Part shown: positions 28,882 through 35,622 of the stretch, one piece after another
How the letters are laid out: the number at the start of each line of letters is the position of its first letter
How positions within the stretch are numbered: the first letter of the stretch is position 1
DNA from: Methyloceanibacter sp.
GTDB lineage: Bacteria > Pseudomonadota > Alphaproteobacteria > Rhizobiales > Methyloligellaceae
Assembly: GCA_018067145.1 (NCBI GenBank)
Contig: JAGPVD010000071.1
Location: forward strand, 1 to 64,000
DNA: 64,000 nt
Direction: 5' to 3'
The notes under the pieces: model-generated
The model's input: only the letters and a program-made list of their open reading frames with translations
Databases searched by the model: none
Told to the model about the DNA's origin: nothing
Translations under genes and position numbers: made by a program

Positions 28882-29542
28882 CTTCGATGTCCGTGAGGCG
28901 GTAGCCCAACCCCCGAACGGTCTTGATGAGGTCTCCGGGAAGCTTCTTCCGCAGGCGCCCGATGAACACCTCGACCGTGTTTGAGTCGCGGTCGAAATCC
29001 TGTTCGTAGAGATGCTCGACGAGCTCGGTGCGGGAAACGACGCGTTCCCGATGCAGCATGAGGTAATGCAGAACTCGATATTCGTGGGAGGTGAGCTTTA
29101 CACCCTGACCATCGACCGTGACGCGTGACGTCCTGGTGTCGAGCCGCATTGACCCGCATTCCATCTCGTTGCGAGCATGACCGGCTGAGCGCCGAACTAG
29201 GGCACGAAGCCGCGCCAGCACTTCTTCCATGTGGAAGGGTTTGGCCACGTAGTCGTCGGCGCCGGCATCCATGCCGGCCACCTTGTCGCTCCAACGTTCG
29301 CGCGCGGTGAGGATCAAGACCGGCATCTTGCGGTCGTCGCGCCGCCACTGCTCGAGCACGCTCAAGCCGTCCTTCTTGGGCAGGCCGATGTCGAGCACGA
29401 CGGCGTCATAGGGTTCGGTATCGCCGAGGAAGTGCCCTTCCTCGCCGTCGAATGCGGTGTCTACGGCGTAGCCCGCTTCGCCAAGCGCGGTCACGAGCTG
29501 ACGGTTAAGATCTGGATCATCCTCGACGACGAGAAGCCGCAA
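28871..29542 (-). CDS. OmpR-family response regulator (PhoP-like)
   Basis: MRLLVVEDDPDLNRQLVTALGEAGY; LTSHEYRVLHYLMLHRERVVSRTELVEHLYEQDFDRDSNTVEVFIGRLRKKL. Confidence 0.93.
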   Translation of the reverse strand: MRLLVVEDDPDLNRQLVTALGEAGYAVDTAFDGEEGHFLGDTEPYDAVVLDIGLPKKDGLSVLEQWRRDDRKMPVLILTARERWSDKVAGMDAGADDYVAKPFHMEEVLARLRALVRRSAGHARNEMECGSMRLDTRTSRVTVDGQGVKLTSHEYRVLHYLMLHRERVVSRTELVEHLYEQDFDRDSNTVEVFIGRLRKKLPGDLIKTVRGLGYRLTDIEDGA

Positions 29543-29583
29543 ACGACTGCCCTCCCTGGGCTCAGGACGCCCTTAGCGCCTCA

Positions 29584-29886
29584 CTAGAAACGCCCCGTGC
29601 GGGCGTCGACGTTGAGATTCCGCACATCACCCTTCTTGCCCAGAACGCTGACCTTGTAGACGAAACTGTTGCCGTTCTGGCACAGGGTTGCGGAGATCAC
29701 TTTGCCGCCGGTCTTGGCTTGGACGTTCCGATAGATGACGTTGCCCGGAACGAGAGAATTCTTGGCGATGAGCGCGCCCGCGGATTTCCACGGCACGCAA
29801 CCCGCATGGACACGCGCAGCGGCCCCGGTCAACGCGACCGCAGTGATTAGCACCACGGCAATTCGCTTTATCGTTCGACGTACCAT
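29584..29886 (-). CDS. Small secreted PepSY-like protein upstream of the two-component pair
   Basis: Signal peptide; GGKVISATLCQNGNSFVYKVSVLGKKGDVRNLNVDARTGRF. Confidence 0.65.
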   Translation of the reverse strand: MVRRTIKRIAVVLITAVALTGAAARVHAGCVPWKSAGALIAKNSLVPGNVIYRNVQAKTGGKVISATLCQNGNSFVYKVSVLGKKGDVRNLNVDARTGRF

Positions 29887-30024
29887 CTCAGTCCTACTTA
29901 TCCCTCATTGCAGGCAACCCTAGAACAACGCCAATGAACGGTGCATGAACGGTGCCCCCACCGTTTTGCGCCGCCAGACGGTCTTTTTACTTCCGCCGTG
30001 CGGACTTGACCACGCCTGGTTTAT

Positions 30025-30222
30025 TCACCGACGCATCGTCCACCTTAGCGCCGCAAGGCCAAGTCCGCCACGCGCGATGGGAAGCGTGGCTATCAGATCG
30101 GGCAGAGACATCTCGCCGACCGCCAACAAACCTATCGTTGAGAGCGCGGCGGTGACGCCAAGAATTTGGGTCCGATGACCTTTGGCAAAGCCGCCAGTGA
30201 TGAGCCAAGTGAGAGTGTTCAT
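30025..30222 (-). CDS. Small membrane protein, possibly holin-like
   Basis: MNTLTWLITGGFAKGHRTQILGVTAALSTIGLLAVGEMSLPDLIATLPIARGGLGLAALR; same strand as and just downstream of the NlpC/P60 remnant. Confidence 0.4.
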   Translation of the reverse strand: MNTLTWLITGGFAKGHRTQILGVTAALSTIGLLAVGEMSLPDLIATLPIARGGLGLAALRWTMRR

Positions 30223-30373
30223 GGAGAAGCTCCTTTCGAGTTGAACCGATTGGGGTGCTGGGAAATGGGTTGTGCAGCGCGCCCGCGCTCAAGCAGCGGA
30301 GCGGCAGCGCATAGAGGGATGCCCGTAGCGCACCAACATCGCGCTCAAGCAGGCCAAAGGCCGGTAGCGCATG

Positions 30374-30694
30374 AACAAGGACACCGGCATGCTTCGCGAC
30401 ACCGCCGTCACGCATGCGTAACACCAGCACGTCGCCCGACCCTGCCTCATTCACGTCCGAAAGCTCTGCAAGATGCCGGCAGGCTGCGGCGATCAATGCC
30501 TCTGACCCGGTGGCGTTACCCCAGTCGCGCTTTTAAGGCGGCATCTTTTCCGGCTCCGGCCCGCAGAGTTCCCGCCACAGTCCACGGATCAACCCGAGGC
30601 AATCGCAACCGACGCCCTTCACGCTTGCCTGATGGTGATAGGGCGTGCCGAGCCAGCCGCGCGCCGCCGCAACGATGGTCTCACGTTCGATCAT
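30374..30694 (-). pseudogene. GTA/phage NlpC/P60 tail-associated peptidase with in-frame TAA at codon 54 (30533-30535)
   Basis: MIERETIVAAARGWLGTPYHHQASVKGVGCDCLGLIRGLWRELCGPEPEKMPP*KRDWGNATGSEALIAAACRHLAELSDVNEAGSGDVLVLRMRDGGVAKHAGVLV, one continuous frame. Confidence 0.82.
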
Positions 30695-30765
30695 GGGGCG
30701 CGCATCGACAGACTTGGTTGGTTTCGTTGTGATATGAAGGCCGCGCTTAATGGAGAATCGCCGTC

Positions 30766-31632
30766 ATGCCTGACGAAAAGGCCCCAATTGGCCGTCGCAA
30801 ATTCTTGAAGACCGCGAGCCTCGCCGGCGTCGCCGCTCTGTCGGCACGCGTGGCGAAAGCCGACGAGCCAGTGAAGGCGCCCGAGGCGACGCAAGAGCCG
30901 CCGTCCGGCGCAACGCCAGTGTTCTCACCAGACGCGCCCGCTGAGTCGCTGGTCCACCCCGCCAAAGCGATGCCCGACGACGTGCCCGCCAAACGCATCC
31001 GCGATCTGCTTAAGCTCGAGCCGGACCGGAGATTTGGCTACGCGCGCGACAGCTATCGAAGCGCGCTCTATGTCCCGCCCGACGCTCTGCCCAAACCCTT
31101 CGAGACTGGGCGTCCGTTAGGCAGTGCACTATACTTCATGGTGACGCCGCAGGAGCCAGTGAAGCTTCACCGCATCCAGAACGACCAGATCTATCATTAT
31201 TATCAAGGCGACCCGATCGAGATGCTGATGCTCTACGAAAGCGGCACCAGCGAGCTCGTCGTGCTCGGTCCGAACATCGTCGGCAGTCAGCTCGTGCAGC
31301 TCTTCATTCCCGGCGGCACGTTTCATACCGCGCGCATCACCGGCAACCGACGCTGGTTCTTAGGCGGCGTCTCCGCCTGGCCTGGCATCGATCCATCACG
31401 CGATGTCGAGCTTGGCGATGCCGAGGCGCTTGCCGTGCAATATCCAGAAGCCGCCTCCGACTTGCGCGACTTCCCGAAGCCCATGGAGCCCCCAGAACCG
31501 ACTAAGCCCGAACCCGAATCGGATAAATGTTCGGAACCTAAGGACCCGGCTGCGCCGGCGGAAGCGTCAGCGCCGGAGGAGACTGCTGCGCCAGAGGCTC
31601 AATCAAAGCCTGCGACACCCTCGGAGCCTTAG
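30766..31632 (+). CDS. DUF985 (cupin_5)-like protein with Tat-type signal and Pro/Glu-rich tail
   Basis: GRRKFLKTASLAGVAALSARVAKA; GSALYFMVTPQEPVKLHRIQNDQIYHYYQGDPIEMLML; IPGGTFHTARITGNRRWFLGGVSAWPGID. Confidence 0.8.
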   Translation: MPDEKAPIGRRKFLKTASLAGVAALSARVAKADEPVKAPEATQEPPSGATPVFSPDAPAESLVHPAKAMPDDVPAKRIRDLLKLEPDRRFGYARDSYRSALYVPPDALPKPFETGRPLGSALYFMVTPQEPVKLHRIQNDQIYHYYQGDPIEMLMLYESGTSELVVLGPNIVGSQLVQLFIPGGTFHTARITGNRRWFLGGVSAWPGIDPSRDVELGDAEALAVQYPEAASDLRDFPKPMEPPEPTKPEPESDKCSEPKDPAAPAEASAPEETAAPEAQSKPATPSEP

Positions 31633-31637
31633 AAAAG

Positions 31638-31660
31638 CGTGGCGAATAGTTGCCGCCACG
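31638..31660 (+). terminator. Hairpin just downstream of the cupin gene; no T-tract
   Basis: CGTGGCG-aatagttgc-CGCCACG. Confidence 0.35.
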
Positions 31661-31704
31661 GAAATCGTTCTGGGACAGCCCGTCAACCTCCAGCGCCCAG
31701 GGGT

Positions 31705-32031
31705 TTACAGGCCCACAGTTGCAAAAGGGGCCGTGCTGGCGGCCGTTCGTGCGCGCTGCCTCAGACTGTTACCAAAAGCCTGGCTGATGGGTACGAGCGC
31801 CGCCTCTAATTTGCTCTGTGACAGCGACAATGCGAGGGACTTGAGCACATCCGAGAGGTCGCGTCCTTTGACCGACGCATCGGTAAAGGCGCGCGTCAAA
31901 CTACTGGCAAAACTATTGCTCAAACAACTCGCGTCACCGAGAGCGCCGCGCAAAACTGCCTCGAGTTCGCACGGCGTCATCGACCAGAAGACTTGCGGGG
32001 AAAAACGTAACATCCCAAGCCGCGTCGCCAT
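31705..32031 (-). pseudogene. Fusion remnant: GTA tail assembly chaperone (DUF2376-like) N-part joined to tape-measure C-part
   Basis: Upstream frame APFPWAETMATRLGMLRFSPQVFWSMTPCELEAVLRGALGD, then SLSNSFASSLTRAFTDASVKGRDLSDVLKSLALSLSQSKLEAALVPIS. Confidence 0.7.
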
Positions 32032-32072
32032 CGTCTCGGCCCAAGGGAACGGCGCGCGAGGCGTCTATACTG

Positions 32073-32273
32073 TTACGCAGCCGTCGCTTCGCCGAAAGAG
32101 GCGTCTGGCTTGCTCTCACGCTCCGCCGTGAAGGTAGCGGCGAGCAGCCGGGCCACGATGTCGACAAAGCCCGCAGCGCCGCCTTCCGACCGCATGGCCG
32201 CGACCGTCGCGAAGCTTCCTGCTCCGTCGTTATCGACCTTGAGCAGCAGGTCCTTACGCTTCTGCACCGTCAT
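32073..32273 (-). pseudogene. Fusion remnant: GTA major tail protein (TP901-1-like) N-terminus joined to GTA gp10/TAC-like C-terminus
   Basis: MTVQKRKDLLLKVDNDGAGSFATVAAMR then SEGGAAGFVDIVARLLAATF. Confidence 0.7.
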
Positions 32274-32296
32274 GCTTCGCCCTCATGTTTTTAGAC

Positions 32297-32324
32297 AAAG
32301 AAAAAGGGCGACCGAAGCCGCCCT
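32297..32324 (-). terminator. Rho-independent terminator of the terB-like gene
   Basis: Minus strand AGGGCG-gcttcggt-CGCCCT followed by TTTTCTTT. Confidence 0.7.
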
Positions 32325-32368
32325 CACCACCAACGCTAAACCTGGCCGGAGCCAGGTGCGCTGAGAAA

Positions 32369-32836
32369 TTATACGGGCACGCGTTCCTCGGCCTTCTTCC
32401 GCAAAATAACACGGTCTCTTGTAGAGACGCCGATCAGCTCGGCCACGCGCCAGACGAGGTTCGACTCGAACTCGTCAACGACGCCGTCGGCCATCACCAC
32501 TTCCCACAGCATCTCGACGATGCGCTTGCGGCCATCCTGGTCGAGCTGGCGGCACAGAACGCTGGTGAAGCGATAGAGATCGACCGCATCCCGCTCGCGC
32601 ACCTCGGAGCCCTCAAACAGCTGGCGGACTTCCTTGGGCTCGAGGGCGAAGCGCGTCTGCAGAAGGGCTTTGACCTTCCGCTTTTCGTCCGCGTCGAAAT
32701 TGCCGTCGATCGTTCCGGCAGTGACCAGCAGCGCGCCAGCCGACAGCCGCAATTCCTCTTCCTGCAAATTTCCGGCGCGCGATGCGTCAGCGTCGACGCC
32801 TTCGACGAGATCCTTGAGCTTGTTCCACAGCGACAT
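32369..32836 (-). CDS. TerB-family tellurite-resistance-like protein
   Basis: LSAGALLVTAGTIDGNFDADEKRKVKALLQTRFAL; MLWEVVMADGVVDEFESNLVWRVAELIGVS. Confidence 0.88.
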   Translation of the reverse strand: MSLWNKLKDLVEGVDADASRAGNLQEEELRLSAGALLVTAGTIDGNFDADEKRKVKALLQTRFALEPKEVRQLFEGSEVRERDAVDLYRFTSVLCRQLDQDGRKRIVEMLWEVVMADGVVDEFESNLVWRVAELIGVSTRDRVILRKKAEERVPV

Positions 32837-32986
32837 CAGGCGCTCCCTCTGAGCTTTACGCGCAAATTTGAAGGTCCCCTATAGCCTAGCGGGCCATGCG
32901 CATGCGAGTCCTCGAACGCGCGAACACACAAGGCGCCGAACGGCACCCATGTTGAGGCGGCTCGCTTTCTTTGGAGTTTAGGGACC

Positions 32987-33409
32987 TTAAGCCGCAACCT
33001 GCTGCATGGGCTCTGTCACGGCGCGATAGCGCACGATGCCATGCATCGTTTCACCATCGGGATCGAGCCGCGCCTCCATGAATTCGTGACGGAGGTTGAC
33101 GAGGTAGTGATCCTCTAACGCCAGCAGCTGATCGTGCAGCACGGTGCGGATCATTTCCAAAATCTCATGCACTTCGCGCGCGCCATCGGCTCGCGACCAA
33201 ACATGCAAAGTCAGACTGTGCTCGGCGCCCTCATCAGTGCCCGTGCTCCAATCGAGGTTCACGGTCTGGCCGAGGGTAATGAACGGAAACTGCGCGGCGG
33301 GCGGGGCCTGGCTGTAGATGCGGTCGCCGCCAAGGAGCGACGTCAACTCGCTCGAGTTCCTCAGCGCTTGGTAGATCTTGCGTTGTAACGCCCAGCTTGC
33401 TGCGGTCAT
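32987..33409 (-). CDS. DUF3168 phage/GTA tail-completion protein, apparently intact
   Basis: LQRKIYQALRNSSELTSLLGGDRIYSQAPPAAQFPFITLGQTVNLDWST...HSLTLHVWSRADGAREVHEILEMIRTVLHD. Confidence 0.85.
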   Translation of the reverse strand: MTAASWALQRKIYQALRNSSELTSLLGGDRIYSQAPPAAQFPFITLGQTVNLDWSTGTDEGAEHSLTLHVWSRADGAREVHEILEMIRTVLHDQLLALEDHYLVNLRHEFMEARLDPDGETMHGIVRYRAVTEPMQQVAA

Positions 33410-33493
33410 GGCAATTCTCCACTAACGTCCATTGACAAACATGTAGGTACCGAAGCACCAAACGCAAAGACCTGCTCAATCACTAAATTGAGA

Positions 33494-33721
33494 TCAGACG
33501 TCGCGGCGCGACCTCTTAAACGACGCAGACAGAATATTTCGGAGGTTCTGCTTAACGCGAGGTAAACGCGCCCGAAAAACAGGAAAAAGCCAATGCGTCA
33601 CGGGGTGCCGCAACGTGCCGTGTTCGATGAAACGCGCCGCCTGATGGGCGCTCCCGACGGTGTAGGCAATTTTGTCGCCTTGGCTTGCGTCCTTGACCTC
33701 GACCGTGCGCCCAAGACTTCC
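33494..33721 (-). pseudogene. C-terminal remnant of HK97 gp10-like head-tail protein
   Basis: Frame not in ORF track: GSLGRTVEVKDASQGDKIAYTVGSAHQAARFIEHGTLRHPVTHWLFPVFRARLPRVKQNLRNILSASFKRSRRDV*. Confidence 0.65.
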
Positions 33722-33920
33722 GGGCGCCGCGCGAGGACAAGCTTTCGCGAAACACGCCAGGCATCACCAAGTCCTGGCCGAGATCGACCGTGCCGAACAG
33801 GCTAGCATAGCCCGAGAACGTACCGTCGGCCGCAACCGACTTGAGATCCACGGGCGCGAACTTGACCTCGCGCTCCGGCGCCATTTCGCCAAAGCGTTGC
33901 AACATATTCATATCTTTCAA
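33722..33920 (-). pseudogene. N-terminal remnant of HK97-family prohead protease
   Basis: REVKFAPVDLKSVAADGTFSGYASLFGTVDLGQDLVMPGVFRESLSSRGA, homology ends at the gp10-like fragment. Confidence 0.78.
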
Positions 33921-33945
33921 GGTACGGAGCGAAGGCTCCGGGCGA

Positions 33946-34146
33946 TCAGACGCCCTTCATAGCGACGCCTACCGCTAAGAGCCCCCAGCCAATGATCGCG
34001 ATCCAGAAGGCGATATGGGCCACGGCCGCGAAGCCGCCGCCGATGAGCCCGCCTACGCCGCACAGATAGAGTACGATCGCGATGACGATTAAGAGGACCG
34101 AGAGATAAAAGACGTTCTTTGTCGGTGGTGTGAGCCCTAGTGCCAT
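33946..34146 (-). CDS. Small two-TM membrane protein
   Basis: MALGLTPPTKNVFYLSVLLIVIAIVLYLCGVGGLIGGGFAAVAHIAFWIAIIGWGLLAVGVAMKGV. Confidence 0.6.
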   Translation of the reverse strand: MALGLTPPTKNVFYLSVLLIVIAIVLYLCGVGGLIGGGFAAVAHIAFWIAIIGWGLLAVGVAMKGV

Positions 34147-34333
34147 GATTGCCTCCCTCAATGACTGTGAGCGAAACCTATCACGGCGGCCGCGACTGGC
34201 CTATCCTGCACGGGATCAGGCACCGCTTCAGTTCTGCGGTCAGTGTACGACCGACGCAAATTGCGGGACTGGCCACAAATGCTGCGGGCCGTCGAATTGC
34301 TTGGAGTGCGTCAAGGTCGTGACCTGCCCTTAA
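34130..34333 (+). CDS. Orphan Cys-rich mini-ORF (8 Cys in the last 34 residues)
   Basis: QFCGQCTTDANCGTGHKCCGPSNCLECVKVVTCP*. Confidence 0.35.
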   Translation: MSPSAMIASLNDCERNLSRRPRLAYPARDQAPLQFCGQCTTDANCGTGHKCCGPSNCLECVKVVTCP

Positions 34334-34360
34334 ACGGGCTGTTCGGTCACGAGCATCGCG

Positions 34361-34840
34361 TCATTCGCTCGCTTGGGCGGCTTCGTCCGCGCCCAAGGTA
34401 TCAGGCATGACTTTGTCGGAAGCGGCGGCGTCAGAACTGGCGCCGCCGGACTTAGCGCCGTCGGACTTAGCTTCACCAGACTTGGGCCGGCACGGAATGG
34501 CTTGCGCGAAGCATTTGCTATAGAGCCCCTGCACCACGCAGCTCACGCCACTGTCCTTGGCGGTGTCCCAAGTGGCTTCCGGATAGACCTTGATCGCCTT
34601 CTCGAGCCAAATCTTGCGCGCCGCATCCTCGGAATCATCCCGCGAATTGGAGAAGCCGGGTCCGCTGCCCGTCACCGGCTCCGCGGAGCATTCGGAATTG
34701 GCGAAGGGGTCCGACAACTCGCCGCCAGGCAGCATCGGCTGGGCCAGGGCCGGCAGCGCCAACAGGGCGACGGCTGCGGGCAATGCGAAGCGGCGGACGG
34801 TGCGAAGGACCGTGCGACGGGCTTTGGCGAAATTCGGCAT
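34361..34840 (-). CDS. Secreted protein of unknown function with low-complexity tail
   Basis: Signal peptide RRFALPAAVALLALPALAQP; tail SGEAKSDGAKSGGASSDAAASD. Confidence 0.6.
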   Translation of the reverse strand: MPNFAKARRTVLRTVRRFALPAAVALLALPALAQPMLPGGELSDPFANSECSAEPVTGSGPGFSNSRDDSEDAARKIWLEKAIKVYPEATWDTAKDSGVSCVVQGLYSKCFAQAIPCRPKSGEAKSDGAKSGGASSDAAASDKVMPDTLGADEAAQASE

Positions 34841-35176
34841 AAGCAGACTTCTTCCCTGGATAAATTCGGGGCGGACCCAGTTTTCAAGGAGTCTTAGCAC
34901 AGAGTATTGCTTGGTTTGAAAGGGCCTCGTCTCTTTAGAATGGGGCTTGGCTAGTTGGCGGCGCCCCTCTCACCCCATCGTGAAATCGCCAAGATGGCGT
35001 GCTTTGACCTCGTCTTGGTATTAATGGGGCAATCGCCTCTTCACCTTTCGGGGTTACGTTTGGGCTTTCGACTTCGGCGATAAGGGCCGTATCGGGCCGC
35101 GAAAGAGTATGAGCACGGCCAGTTACGGGGCGACGCCTTCGCTTTCAAGGCCAGAAGACGCGGGGGCGTATTCGTT

Positions 35177-35464
35177 ATGTGGAGGGCTGGCGTCTTGCTT
35201 TTGGCAGCGTGTCTGCTCGGCTTGCCGCTCTCGGCTTGCAGCCGCTCCAAAGCGCCGGATGTCGACTTCACGCCGACCCGGGCGGTGGAAGAGACCCCAG
35301 ACCCCAAAGCCAAGCTCAAGGAAGATGAAGAGGCGTGCACCGACGACGCCCGGCGGAAGGGCATCTCCTCAGTGACGCGCATCCTTTTGCTCCGGGGCAA
35401 GATCTCGAAATCCGATTACGTCTCCTGCATGAAGGAGCGCGGCTACGACGTCCCCGACGAATAG
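35177..35464 (+). CDS. Small putative lipoprotein
   Basis: MWRAGVLLLAACLLGLPLSAC lipobox. Confidence 0.6.
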   Translation: MWRAGVLLLAACLLGLPLSACSRSKAPDVDFTPTRAVEETPDPKAKLKEDEEACTDDARRKGISSVTRILLLRGKISKSDYVSCMKERGYDVPDE

Positions 35465-35622
35465 GACGGATTATCCCCATTGGTTAACGAGGGTGCTGTA
35501 GCCTTAGATTCTCTATAAAACGCCGCAATCTGGGTGTAGGTTGCGGTCGAAACTGACCCTTTAAGACGGGCGGGTTTGGTGTGCCTGTTCGTTTGGAACA
35601 GCAGCGAGAGGTCGAGGTTTAA

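Noticed and set aside
31632-31705. Minus-strand stretch NPWALEVDGLSQNDFRGGNYSPRFSK as an extra GTA fragment
   Set aside because: Could be tape-measure C-terminal debris but I recognise no family motif, so it is not called.
34121-34240. Possible frameshifted signal peptide (PITAAATGLSCTGSGTAS) for the Cys-rich ORF
   Set aside because: That frame has an immediate upstream stop and no start codon, so it cannot be supported.
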